DNA of 35,316 nt from positions 1 through 35,316 of the forward strand of contig CAUJIV010000089.1 in the NCBI GenBank assembly GCA_963205435.1, read 5' to 3'. The first letter of the stretch is position 1; the number at the start of each line of letters is the position of its first letter. The notes below the pieces were generated by a model, which was given only the letters and a program-made list of their open reading frames with translations, was not told where the DNA came from and did no database searches. Below, one piece after another: positions 7,685-18,617 of the stretch. A program made the translations under genes and the position numbers. This DNA comes from Pseudomonadota bacterium. Lineage in GTDB: Bacteria; Pseudomonadota; Gammaproteobacteria; Burkholderiales; Rhodocyclaceae.

Positions 7685-9031
7685 ATGCACATCCACATCC
7701 TCGGCATCTGCGGCACCTTCATGGGCGGGATCGCGCTCCTTGCCAGGGCGGGCGGCCATCGCGTCACGGGTTGCGACGCCAACGTCTATCCGCCCATGAG
7801 CAGCCAGCTCGAATCACAGGGCATCGGGCTGATCGAAGGCTACGATGCCGGCCAGACGCGACTGAACCCCGACCTCTACGTGGTCGGCAACGCCATTTCG
7901 CGCGGCAACCCGCTCCTCGAGGAAATTCTCGACCGCGGCCTGCCCTATGTGTCCGGGCCGCAATGGCTGGCCGAGAACGTCCTGCGGGACAAATGGGTGC
8001 TGGCGGTGGTCGGCACCCACGGCAAGACGACGACAGCCTCGATGCTGGCCTGGATCCTGGAGCATGCTGGGCTCGATCCCGGCTTTCTCATCGGTGGCGT
8101 GCCGGAGGACTTCGGCATTTCGGCGAGAGCGACGGCCAGCCCGTTTTTCGTCATCGAGGCGGATGAATACGACACCGCTTTCTGCGACAAGCGCTCGAAA
8201 TTCTTGCATTACCGTGCAAGGACCGCGATCCTGAATAATCTTGAATTCGATCATGCAGACATTTTCGTTGATCTTGCAGCGATCGAGACGCAGTTTCATC
8301 ATTTTGTGCGGATTCTGCCGAAAACAGGACTGATCGTCGCCAATGCCGGGGAGGCGAGCCTGAAGCGGGTGCTCGACAAGGGGTGCTGGACTCCGGTCGA
8401 ATGGTTCGGATCGGCCGAAGGCTGGTCCCTGGCCGAGGCGGGGGACGGCGGCTCCTGGGATGTCAGCCTGTCAGGCAGGCAAGTCGGCCGTCTGCGAATG
8501 AATCTGGCCGGGGCGCATAACCGCAGCAATGCCGTGGCGGCGCTGGCGGCGGCACGCCACGCCGGCGTGCCGCCTGAAGCAGGCCTCGAGGCCCTGGCCG
8601 CGTTTCGCGGCGTCAAGCGCCGGCTGGAACTGCGCGGCAGCGTGCGTGACATTGCCGTCTGGGATGATTTCGCCCACCACCCGACAGCGATCGCCCTGAC
8701 GGTCGCCGGCTTGCGCTCGCGCATCGGCGATGGGCGCATCCTCGCGGTTCTCGAGCCGCGCTCGAACACCATGAAGCTGGGCGTGATGAAGGCGCAGTTG
8801 CCCGCAAGCTTGGCGCAGGCCGATCGGGTTTTCTGCTATGCGGCGGGCCTTGGCTGGGACGCGGGCGCCACGCTGGCGCCCCTCGGCGAGCGCGCCAGCG
8901 TTTTCACCGACCTCGGCGCGCTGGTGGCTGCCGTCGCCGCCGCGGCGCGCCCGAACGACCACGTTCTCGTCATGAGCAACGGCGGCTTTGGCGGCGTGCA
9001 CGAGAAACTGCTGGCCGCCCTGGCCGGCTGA
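7685..9031 (+). CDS. mpl: UDP-N-acetylmuramate:tripeptide ligase (murein recycling)
   Basis: Mpl ligates the recycled murein tripeptide L-Ala-gamma-D-Glu-meso-Dap to UDP-MurNAc in the cytoplasm, bypassing MurC, MurD and MurE. The 448-residue protein has the Mur ligase layout. The N-terminal Rossmann domain opens MHIHILGICGTFMGG. The ATP-binding P-loop is GTHGKTTT (110-117) in the central domain. The magnesium/carbamate region contains EADEYDTAFCDKRSKFLHY, and the C-terminal ligase domain contains DDFAHHPTAI and EPRSNTMKLG. EADEYDTAF, DDFAHHPTAI and EPRSNTMKLG together distinguish Mpl from MurC. Start at the ATG at 7685. It is divergent from the TlpA-like pair and convergent with cyoE, whose stop is only three bases away. 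Confidence 0.96.
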   Translation: MHIHILGICGTFMGGIALLARAGGHRVTGCDANVYPPMSSQLESQGIGLIEGYDAGQTRLNPDLYVVGNAISRGNPLLEEILDRGLPYVSGPQWLAENVLRDKWVLAVVGTHGKTTTASMLAWILEHAGLDPGFLIGGVPEDFGISARATASPFFVIEADEYDTAFCDKRSKFLHYRARTAILNNLEFDHADIFVDLAAIETQFHHFVRILPKTGLIVANAGEASLKRVLDKGCWTPVEWFGSAEGWSLAEAGDGGSWDVSLSGRQVGRLRMNLAGAHNRSNAVAALAAARHAGVPPEAGLEALAAFRGVKRRLELRGSVRDIAVWDDFAHHPTAIALTVAGLRSRIGDGRILAVLEPRSNTMKLGVMKAQLPASLAQADRVFCYAAGLGWDAGATLAPLGERASVFTDLGALVAAVAAAARPNDHVLVMSNGGFGGVHEKLLAALAG

Positions 9032-9034
9032 GGC

Positions 9035-9934
9035 TTACAGCAGCTTGAGGTAGTGATCGACCAGCAGGATGCCGAAGAGGGAAGTCAGGTAGAAGATCGA
9101 GTAGCGGAAGGTGCGCTGGGCCAGGGCGTCGCTGTAGGCGCGCCACAGCCGCCAGGCATAGGCCAGGAAAACCCCGCCGAGCGCGACGGCGCCGGCAAGA
9201 TAGGGCCAGCGGCTGAGGCCGGTGAAGAAGGGCACGAGGGTGACGGCCACCAGCAGCACCGTGTAGAGCAGGATCTGCAGCCGGGTGGCCTTCTCGCCCT
9301 TGGTTACCGGCAGCATCGGCAGGCCGGACTTGGCGTAGTCGTTGCGGCGATACAGCGCCAGCGACCAGAAGTGGGGCGGCGTCCAGAAGAAGATGATGAG
9401 GAACAGCACCACGGCGTCGAGCGTCACCTCGCCAGTCACCGCCGCCCAGCCGATGATCGGCGGCATGGCGCCCGAGGCGCCGCCGATGACGATGTTCTGC
9501 GAGGTCAGCGGCTTGAGGATCATGGTGTAGATGACCGCGTAGCCGACGAAGGTGCCCAGCGTCAACCACATGGTCAGGGCGTTGACCCAGTAATACAGCA
9601 TGGCGAGGCCGATGCCGCCGATACCGCAGCCGAAGACGAGCGCCTGCAGCGTGCTCACCTCGCCGCGCGGCAGCGGCCGGCCGCTGGTGCGCGCCATCAG
9701 GGCATCGATGGTGCGCTCGTACACGCAATTGATGACGGCGGCGCCGCCGGCAGCCAGCGCGATGCCCAGGGTGCCGGCCAGCAGGATCTGCAGGGGCACC
9801 ATGGCCGGGGCGGCGAGCAGCATGCCGATCACCGCGCAGAAAACGATGAGGCTGTTGACGCGCGGCTTCGCCAGCTCGAAGTACTGGCGCCAGCGCGGCA
9901 GCGAACCTGCCTGATCGATGGTGGGTGAGCTCAT
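9035..9934 (-). CDS. cyoE: Protoheme IX farnesyltransferase (heme O synthase)
   Basis: CyoE/CtaB attaches a farnesyl group to protoheme to make heme O for terminal oxidases. It is a multi-span inner-membrane UbiA-family prenyltransferase. The prenyl-diphosphate/Mg site appears as [20 protein letters not shown] (69-88), a variant of the N-x3-D-x3-D motif with Glu in the second position, as in many heme O synthases. A second conserved segment is GWAAVTG with [19 protein letters not shown] downstream. I chose the ATG at 9934 (299 residues); an upstream start at 9988 would add a polar 18-residue extension. It is divergent from the sco gene, a functional neighbour in oxidase assembly, but no cox subunit genes are in the window. 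An alternative symbol is ctaB. Confidence 0.95.
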   Translation of the reverse strand: MSSPTIDQAGSLPRWRQYFELAKPRVNSLIVFCAVIGMLLAAPAMVPLQILLAGTLGIALAAGGAAVINCVYERTIDALMARTSGRPLPRGEVSTLQALVFGCGIGGIGLAMLYYWVNALTMWLTLGTFVGYAVIYTMILKPLTSQNIVIGGASGAMPPIIGWAAVTGEVTLDAVVLFLIIFFWTPPHFWSLALYRRNDYAKSGLPMLPVTKGEKATRLQILLYTVLLVAVTLVPFFTGLSRWPYLAGAVALGGVFLAYAWRLWRAYSDALAQRTFRYSIFYLTSLFGILLVDHYLKLL

Positions 9935-10083
9935 GGGTGTCTGCGGATCGGGTTGCCCCGATTCTACCGGATGCCGATGGCGAGGCAAAAGCCGATTCGG
10001 TCAATTTTTGGCGGGGCGCAGGAAGCGGGAATTCCGCCTTGCCAGGGACGTCAAACGCATGCTCCCGGCAAGGTTTTTGCCGA

Positions 10084-10112
10084 CAGACAACCTGCCATCG
10101 CCCGGGTATAGT
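10084..10112 (+). promoter_or_regulatory. Candidate sigma-70 promoter for sco gene
   Basis: CAGACA (10084-10089), 17 bases, then TATAGT (10107-10112). The -35 matches TTGACA at four of six positions and the -10 matches at five of six. Transcription would begin near 10119, leaving a leader of about 44 bases. The 228-bp cyoE-sco gap otherwise shows no gene. Confidence 0.45.
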
Positions 10113-10162
10113 GCCGGCTTGACGCCAACAAGGACTTTTTTGACACTTGGCCGGCTCCGGCC

Positions 10163-10753
10163 ATGCGACAGCTGATGCGACACCTGCTTCTTCTTCTCCT
10201 CGCCCTGCTTCTGGCCGGATGCGCCGATCCGAAGCCGCAATTCCTCAACGCCGACCTCTCCTATGCCGATTTCGGCAAGGATTTCGCGCTCACCGACCAC
10301 AACGGAAAGCCGCGCACGCTGGCGGACTTCCGTGGCAAGGCCGTAGTGATCTTCTTCGGTTACACGCAGTGCCCCGATGTCTGTCCGACCACCCTGACCG
10401 GCATGGCCGAGGCGATGAAGCTGCTCGGCGACGATGCCGCCAGGGTGCAGGTGCTGTTCATCACCGTCGATCCCGAGCGCGACACGCCGGAACTGCTGGC
10501 GCAATACGTGCCGTCGTTCAATCCGTCTTTTCTCGGCCTCTACGGCGACGCCGAAACGATCGCCCGCACGGCGCAGGATTTCCGCGTCTTCTACAAGAAG
10601 CAGCCGGGCAGCACGCCGAACACCTACACCGTGGATCACTCGGCCGGCAGCTTCATCTACGATCCCAAGGGGGTCTTGCGCCTGTACGTCAAGCATGGCG
10701 AGAAGCCCGAGGCGATCGCCCACGACCTGAAACTGCTGCTCGCCGGCAAGTGA
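10163..10753 (+). CDS. SCO1/SenC-family copper chaperone lipoprotein
   Basis: A 196-residue Sco-type protein that binds copper and acts as a thiol-disulfide reductase in assembly of the Cu-A site of cytochrome c oxidase. It begins with a lipoprotein signal ending LLAGC (C20), so it should be anchored in the membrane and face the periplasm. The thioredoxin-like core carries the copper ligands CPDVC (C70 and C74) in FFGYTQCPDVCPTTL, and the third ligand H159 in TVDHSAG. The C-terminal segment FIYDPKGVLRLY is typical. The ATG at 10163 lacks an obvious ribosome-binding site; a second ATG four codons later would still leave a working signal peptide. A rho-independent terminator follows at 10767. 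Confidence 0.94.
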   Translation: MRQLMRHLLLLLLALLLAGCADPKPQFLNADLSYADFGKDFALTDHNGKPRTLADFRGKAVVIFFGYTQCPDVCPTTLTGMAEAMKLLGDDAARVQVLFITVDPERDTPELLAQYVPSFNPSFLGLYGDAETIARTAQDFRVFYKKQPGSTPNTYTVDHSAGSFIYDPKGVLRLYVKHGEKPEAIAHDLKLLLAGK

Positions 10754-10766
10754 GGGCCGGAAAAGC

Positions 10767-10792
10767 AAAGGCCGCTGCAAGCAGCGGCCTTT
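10767..10792. terminator. Bidirectional terminator between sco and rpoH
   Basis: AAAGGCCGCTGC, loop AA, then GCAGCGGCCTTT: a 12-bp perfect stem flanked by short A and T runs on each strand. It can end transcripts of the rightward sco gene and of the leftward rpoH gene, whose stop codon lies 19 bp to the right. Confidence 0.85.
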
Positions 10793-10810
10793 GTTGCGTT
10801 CGAGGCGGAG

Positions 10811-11665
<855 letters not shown>

Positions 11666-11688
11666 GAGACTTTACCTCCAAGCCAATT

Positions 11689-11715
11689 TTAGCACTCTGG
11701 CCAATAGAGTGCCAA
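11689..11715 (-). promoter_or_regulatory. CIRCE (HrcA operator) overlapping rpoH promoter
   Basis: In the rpoH direction it reads TTGGCACTC, nine bases, GAGTGCTAA, matching the CIRCE consensus TTAGCACTC-N9-GAGTGCTAA at 17 of 18 arm positions with the exact spacing. Within it, TTGGCA (11715-11710) can serve as a -35 box (five of six to TTGACA). TGCTAAAAT, which starts in the right arm and runs to 11686, can serve as an extended -10, with an 18-base spacer. Transcription would begin near 11679, just at the GGAGGT ribosome-binding site. HrcA bound here would cover the promoter. Confidence 0.88.
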
Positions 11716-11732
11716 AAAGCCCTGAAGTTCCC

Positions 11733-11754
11733 ATCGTCTTTGGATATAGACGAT
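11733..11754. promoter_or_regulatory. Inverted repeat upstream of the CIRCE site
   Basis: ATCGTCT, eight bases, AGACGAT: perfect 7-bp arms in an AT-rich stretch between ftsX and rpoH. The geometry suits a dimeric regulator, or a short hairpin at the 3' end of the ftsX transcript. The leftward reading also contains TATATC (a possible weak -10). I do not recognise the regulator. Confidence 0.4.
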
Positions 11755-11767
11755 TGTTCTTAATGAA

Positions 11768-12664
11768 TTATTGACTTAAATGCCGAGAAAGGGAGAACCA
11801 CGCACCCAGCCAGCCGAGCAGGGCGGCCAGGCCGAAGAGCAGGATCGAATCGGCCATGGGCAGGATGAACAGGGAAAAATCGATGCCGTACAGGGCGATC
11901 AACTCGGCGACCGGAGCGCGCAGCAAGAGGAAGGCGACGAGAACGGCGATCCAGGCCACCACCCCGCCGGCCAGACCCTGCAGGGCGCCGTAGTAGAGAA
12001 ACGGCCGGCGGATGAAGGCGTCCGTGGCGCCGAGCAGGCGGCTGACCTCGATTTCGGCCTCCTGGGTGAGAATCTGCAGGCGGATGGTGTTGAACGTCAC
12101 GGCGACCAGGGCCAGCCCGAGGACGCCGGCCAGCAGCGTGATGGCCAGCCGGGCAAGGCGCAGGAAGGCGTCGAGTTTCTTCACCCAGGCCGAGTCGAGC
12201 TGAACGTGCTCGACCTTCGGGTAGCCGAGGAATTCTTCCCGCAGCGCTTCGAGGGCCGCCGGCGCATCATCGCGCGGCAGGACGATGAAGGCGTCCGGAA
12301 ACGGGTTGCGCGGCAGGCTGTCGATCACTTCCCCCAGCCCCTCGCTTTCCCTGAAGCGGCGCAGGGTGTCCTCGCGCTTGACCAGATGCACTTCCCGCGT
12401 GCCGGCATGCCGGCGCAGGCGCGCTTCGATATCTTCGACCTCGGCCGGTTTCGCGTCGAGCGCCATGAAGACGGAAATTTGCGGCGTCGCGGCGATGCGC
12501 TTGGCCAGCCTCTGGAAGTTGGCCAGCATCATTTCACCACCGGCCGGCAGGGCCAGGGCGATCCCCAGCACCAGGGCGCCGAGCACGGTGTTGAGCGGCG
12601 TGGCGAGCAGGCGTCGCAGCGCCAGAGCGGCGGCCTGGCGATGCTGCAGCAGCCGCCCTTTCAC
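11768..12664 (-). CDS. ftsX: Cell division protein FtsX (ABC-type permease subunit)
   Basis: FtsX pairs with the ATPase FtsE at the septum and activates murein hydrolases through its periplasmic loop. The 298-residue protein shows the expected topology: a cytoplasmic N-terminus (MKGRLLQHRQAAALALRRLL), a first membrane span (about 21-44), a large periplasmic domain (about 45-165), then three further spans in the C-terminal third (about 170-192, 217-247 and 262-285). The start at 12664 is 25 bases after the ftsE stop. An ATG overlapping that stop opens only a ten-codon frame and is not used. Downstream lies rpoH. The family's four-span layout supports the call even though the periplasmic domain is divergent. 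Confidence 0.95.
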   Translation of the reverse strand: MKGRLLQHRQAAALALRRLLATPLNTVLGALVLGIALALPAGGEMMLANFQRLAKRIAATPQISVFMALDAKPAEVEDIEARLRRHAGTREVHLVKREDTLRRFRESEGLGEVIDSLPRNPFPDAFIVLPRDDAPAALEALREEFLGYPKVEHVQLDSAWVKKLDAFLRLARLAITLLAGVLGLALVAVTFNTIRLQILTQEAEIEVSRLLGATDAFIRRPFLYYGALQGLAGGVVAWIAVLVAFLLLRAPVAELIALYGIDFSLFILPMADSILLFGLAALLGWLGAWFSLSRHLSQ

Positions 12665-12689
12665 GGCTTCCCCCTGCGTCGCAGGCGGC

Positions 12690-13343
12690 TCATGAGGCCA
12701 GCCTGCCGTGCGCCAGCGACAGGCGCCGCGTCATGTAGGGAGCGAACGCCGACTCGTTGTGGGTGGCGATGAGCACCGTGACGCCGACCTGGTTGAAGGC
12801 GTGGAACATGGCGGCGATGTCGGCCGCCGTGGCTTCGTCAAGGTGGGCGGTCGGCTCGTCGGCGATGAGGATGGCCGGCCGTGCGACGACGGCGCGGGCG
12901 ATGGCTAGGCGCTGCTGTTCGCCGCCGGAAAGGGCCACCGGCATGGCCTTCTCGCGCTCGAGCAGGCCGACCTTGTCGAGTGCGGCGCGCACGCGACGGC
13001 CGGCGTCGCGGACGGCGGCGCCGGCAATGGCCAGCGGCAGCAGGACGTTGTCGAAGACGTTGCGGTCGAACAGCAGTTTCTGGTCCTGAAAGACCATGCC
13101 GATGCTGCGGCGCAGGTAGGGCACGGCCGCGCGCTTGAGTTGCGACACGTTCTGGCCGTTCACGACGACCGAGCCCGAGCTTGGCCGCTCGATGGCGGGA
13201 ATCAGCTTGAGCAGGGTGCTCTTGCCCGCGCCCGAGTGCCCCGAGAGCACCACCATTTCGCCGGACTCGACGGCAAATGTCAGTTCCGCCAGGGCGGTGA
13301 TGCCGCCCGGGTAGCGTTTGCCGACGCCCTCGAAGCGGATCAT
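12690..13343 (-). CDS. ftsE: Cell division ATP-binding protein FtsE
   Basis: FtsE is the ABC ATPase partner of FtsX. The 217-residue protein has the Walker A motif GHSGAGKST (35-43), Q-loop VFQDQ, signature LSGGEQQR (138-145), Walker B ILIADEP (158-164) and switch histidine ATHNES. The D-loop reads AHLD instead of the usual GNLD, a small variation. IGMVFQDQKLL and DRNVFDNV are typical of FtsE. It begins at the ATG at 13343, overlapping the ftsY stop by four bases, so translation is coupled; ftsX follows after 25 bp. Length is normal. Confidence 0.97.
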   Translation of the reverse strand: MIRFEGVGKRYPGGITALAELTFAVESGEMVVLSGHSGAGKSTLLKLIPAIERPSSGSVVVNGQNVSQLKRAAVPYLRRSIGMVFQDQKLLFDRNVFDNVLLPLAIAGAAVRDAGRRVRAALDKVGLLEREKAMPVALSGGEQQRLAIARAVVARPAILIADEPTAHLDEATAADIAAMFHAFNQVGVTVLIATHNESAFAPYMTRRLSLAHGRLAS

Positions 13344-14299
13344 GCGGCGCTCCCTCCGAGCAGGGCGTCAATGAATTCGCGCGCCGAGAAAGGCTGCAGG
13401 TCGTCGATGCCCTCGCCGACGCCGATGTAGCGCAGGGCGACCGGGTGGCCAGCCGGCTGCTGGCGGGCGATGGCGGCGATGACGCCCCCCTTGGCGCTGC
13501 CGTCGAGCTTGGTGAGGACGATCCCGGTGACGCCGATGGCGGCGTCGAAGGCCTTCAGCTGGGCCAGCGCATTCTGGCCGATGTTGGCGTCGAGTACCAG
13601 CAGCACTTCGTGCGGCGCGCTTGGTTCGGCCTTGGCGATGACGCGCCGCACCTTGGCCAGTTCCTCCATGAGGTGGAGCTGGCTCGGCAGGCGGCCGGCG
13701 GTGTCGGCCAGCACCACGTCGATGCCGCGCGCCTTGGCCGCATTCACGGCGTCGAAAATCACGGCGGCCGGGTCCCCCGACTCCTGGGCGATGACCGCCA
13801 CGCCGTTGCGCTCGCCCCAGACGAGCAGCTGCTCGCGGGCGGCGGCGCGGAAGGTGTCGCCGGCGGCGAGCAGCACCGACTTGCCCTGCGCCTGAAAGTG
13901 CTTGGCGAGCTTGCCGATGGATGTGGTCTTGCCGGAGCCGTTTACCCCGGCGATCATGATGACGAAGGGCTTGTGCGCCGAGACGTCGAGCGGCCGCTCG
14001 AGCGGGGCGAGCAGGCCGGTGAGGCGCCCGGCCAGCGCCTGGCGCAGCTGCTCGCCGCTTTCCAGCCGGTCGCGGCGCACCGCGGCCTTCAGTTCGTCGA
14101 GCAGCCATTGCGTCGCCTCGACGCCGACGTCGGCGGTGAGCAGCGTGGTTTCCAGCTCTTCCAGCAGTTCGTCGTCGATGCGCCGGCCAAAGAGGCCGCC
14201 GAGCTGGCCGCGGGTGCGGGCGAGCCCGGCCCTGAGACGCTCGGCCCAGGTGGCGCGCGGCGCCGCGGGAAGCTCGGATTTCTTCAGGAAACCAAACAT
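13340..14299 (-). CDS. ftsY: Signal recognition particle receptor FtsY
   Basis: FtsY is the SRP receptor GTPase that docks ribosome-nascent chain complexes at the membrane. The protein carries G1 GVNGSGKT (118-125), the insertion box with GDTFRAAAREQL, G3 DTAGR (199-203) and G4 TKLD (263-266), followed by GSAKGG. The N domain is present, but the long acidic A domain of E. coli FtsY is missing, giving 319 residues; short forms are common. I chose the ATG at 14299 (MFGFLKK), matching typical FtsY openings. A GTG at 14323 would add eight residues but falls inside a leader hairpin. A candidate promoter lies at 14357-14365, next to the MITE-like element. Confidence 0.95.
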   Translation of the reverse strand: MFGFLKKSELPAAPRATWAERLRAGLARTRGQLGGLFGRRIDDELLEELETTLLTADVGVEATQWLLDELKAAVRRDRLESGEQLRQALAGRLTGLLAPLERPLDVSAHKPFVIMIAGVNGSGKTTSIGKLAKHFQAQGKSVLLAAGDTFRAAAREQLLVWGERNGVAVIAQESGDPAAVIFDAVNAAKARGIDVVLADTAGRLPSQLHLMEELAKVRRVIAKAEPSAPHEVLLVLDANIGQNALAQLKAFDAAIGVTGIVLTKLDGSAKGGVIAAIARQQPAGHPVALRYIGVGEGIDDLQPFSAREFIDALLGGSAA

Positions 14300-14319
14300 A
14301 GACGAAGGGGTCTGTGCCT

Positions 14320-14340
14320 GCACGGGGCCGCTCCCCGTGC
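14320..14340 (-). other. Hairpin in the ftsY leader
   Basis: GCACGGGG, five bases (CCGCT on the + strand), CCCCGTGC: a perfect 8-bp GC-rich stem 20 bases upstream of the ftsY ATG, and so within the transcript expected from the -10 at 14357. It could affect initiation or mRNA stability. Confidence 0.5.
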
Positions 14341-14356
14341 GAAAATGCCCGCGACG

Positions 14357-14365
14357 ATTCTAGCA
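14357..14365 (-). promoter_or_regulatory. Candidate extended -10 promoter of ftsY
   Basis: TGCTAGAAT on the - strand: an extended -10 whose TAGAAT hexamer occupies 14357-14362. Start of transcription is expected near 14350, about 50 bases before the ftsY ATG. The left end of the MITE-like element (14375) is only 10 bp beyond this motif, so any -35 contacts would fall inside the element's inverted repeat. No good -35 is seen. Confidence 0.5.
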
Positions 14366-14374
14366 GAACGACTA

Positions 14375-14643
14375 AGGGCCTGTTTACAATCAATCTGTCG
14401 GATGCGTTGCTACCAAAAGCGTCGACGGCCAGGCGCGCGACGAAGTCAAGGGTCGCTCCCTTGACGAGGAGCGCAACGCCGCAGCCGGCGCTTTTGGCCG
14501 CAACCCGAAGGGAACGGGTCTTTGCCGACGCATGGCTGCGTTGCGGCGGCTTGTCGTGGAATTACCACTGCCTGCGCCGCCGCGCCTTGCCCTGCACCGG
14601 CAAAAATCCGTTCGCACCGACATATTGACTGTAAACAGGCCCT
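14375..14643. mobile_element. MITE-like element with 27-bp terminal inverted repeats
   Basis: The ends (14375-14401 and 14617-14643) are inverted copies of one another, identical at 25 of 27 positions, beginning AGGGCCTGTTTACA. The interior holds nested palindromes: GTCAAGGG/CCCTTGAC at 14445-14465, and a longer imperfect pair around CCAAAAGCG (14413-14421) and CGCTTTTGG (14489-14497). No transposase is encoded; open frames run through on both strands but have no recognisable product. The size (269 bp) and structure fit a non-autonomous miniature inverted-repeat element moved by a DDE-type transposase elsewhere in the genome. No clear target duplication is visible (flanks CTA and AGA), so the boundaries may be off by a base or two. 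It fills most of the gap between ftsY and the M16 pair. Confidence 0.75.
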
Positions 14644-14650
14644 AGACCCA

Positions 14651-16012
14651 ATGATCAACAGATTTACCCTTGCCGCTGCGCTGGTGCTGGCCTGCGCCGC
14701 GGCGCAGGCCGCCCCCCACGAGAAAATCCTCGCCAACGGCCTGCGCGTCATCGTCCAGGAGGATCATCGCGCGCCGACGGTGGTGCACATGGTCTGGTAT
14801 CGCGCCGGCAGCATGGACGAGAAGGGCGGCACTTCCGGGGTGGCGCATGTCCTCGAGCACATGATGTTCAAGGGCACTCGGCGTCACGGTCCGGGCGAGT
14901 TCAGCAAGCGCGTCGCCGAAGCCGGCGGCCGCGACAACGCCTTCACCAGCTACGACTACACCGCCTATTTCCAGCAAGTGCCAGCGCGGCGGCTGGGCGA
15001 GATGATGGCGCTCGAGGCCGACCGCATGGGCGGCCTGCTGCTCGATTCGCGCGAGTTCGCGCAGGAGGTCAGGGTGGTGATGGAGGAGCGGCGCCTGCGC
15101 ACCGAGGACAATCCGCGCGCGCTGGTGTACGAAAAGGGCATGGCGACGGCCTTCCAGGCCCACCCCTACCGGCGGCCGGTCATTGGCTGGATGGACGACC
15201 TCGAGCACATGACGGCGGCCGACGCGCGCGACTGGTACCGCAGTTGGTACGCGCCGAACAACGCCTGGCTCGTCATCGTCGGCGACGTCGGCAAGGACGA
15301 GGCGTTCCGCCTCGCCGAGAAGCATTACGGACGCATTCCGCGCCGCGCCCTGCCCGAGCGCAAGCCGCAGCGCGAGCCGGAGCAGGTCGGCATCAAGCGC
15401 ATCGTCGTCAAGGCGCCGGCGCGGCTGCCCTATCTGACGATGGCCTGGAAGGCGCCGGCGCTGCGCGACGCGCGCAAGGAGCGCGAGCCCTACGCCCTCG
15501 AAGTGCTCGCGGGAGTGCTCGACGGCCACGATGGCGCGCGCTTCCCGCGCAACCTCGTGCGCGGCGCCCGGGTTGCCGTCTCGGCCAGCGCCGGCTACGA
15601 CGGCGCGGTGCGCGGCGAGGCGCTGTTCAGCGTCTCCGCCACGCCGGCCGAGGGACGCAGCGTGGCCGAGCTCGAGGCGGCCTTGCGCGCCGAGATCGCC
15701 CGTGTTGCGAGCGAAGGGGTCGAGGAGGCGGAGCTCGAGCGCGTCAAGACGCAGACCATCGCCGCCCAGATCTACAAACGCGACTCGATGATGGCGCAGG
15801 CCATGGAGATCGGCCGGCTCGAGGCGGCCGGCATTAGCTGGCGCGACATCGACGTCCTGATCGAGGGAATTCGCAGCGTCACGTCCGCCGAGGTGCGGGC
15901 GGCGGCGCAGAAGTATTTCGACGACGCCCGCCTCACCGTCGCCATCCTCGACCCGCAGCCGGTGAAGGACGGCGATGCCGGCCGGCAGCCGGCGCCGGCC
16001 AGCCGTCACTGA
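14651..16012 (+). CDS. M16-family zinc metallopeptidase (catalytic partner)
   Basis: A 453-residue pitrilysin-like peptidase with an N-terminal signal peptide (about residues 1-21, ending AAAQAA), so it probably acts in the periplasm. The inverted zinc motif HVLEH (66-70) supplies two histidines and the catalytic Glu. The third ligand is a downstream Glu in VVMEERRLR (about 145-146). The protein has two M16 halves, as in the family. The next gene encodes a homologous partner without the zinc motif, the usual heterodimer arrangement. The ATG at 14651 follows the MITE-like element by seven bases and has no ribosome-binding site; the frame is open upstream through the element, so the real start or promoter may be unusual. 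Substrate unknown, presumably peptides. Confidence 0.92.
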   Translation: MINRFTLAAALVLACAAAQAAPHEKILANGLRVIVQEDHRAPTVVHMVWYRAGSMDEKGGTSGVAHVLEHMMFKGTRRHGPGEFSKRVAEAGGRDNAFTSYDYTAYFQQVPARRLGEMMALEADRMGGLLLDSREFAQEVRVVMEERRLRTEDNPRALVYEKGMATAFQAHPYRRPVIGWMDDLEHMTAADARDWYRSWYAPNNAWLVIVGDVGKDEAFRLAEKHYGRIPRRALPERKPQREPEQVGIKRIVVKAPARLPYLTMAWKAPALRDARKEREPYALEVLAGVLDGHDGARFPRNLVRGARVAVSASAGYDGAVRGEALFSVSATPAEGRSVAELEAALRAEIARVASEGVEEAELERVKTQTIAAQIYKRDSMMAQAMEIGRLEAAGISWRDIDVLIEGIRSVTSAEVRAAAQKYFDDARLTVAILDPQPVKDGDAGRQPAPASRH

Positions 16013-16023
16013 GCGCAAGCGCC

Positions 16024-18617
<2,594 letters not shown>

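Noticed and set aside
12664-12693. An ATG overlapping the ftsE stop as a possible upstream ftsX start.
   Set aside because: That frame ends after ten codons and is out of phase with ftsX. No frameshift signal is visible.
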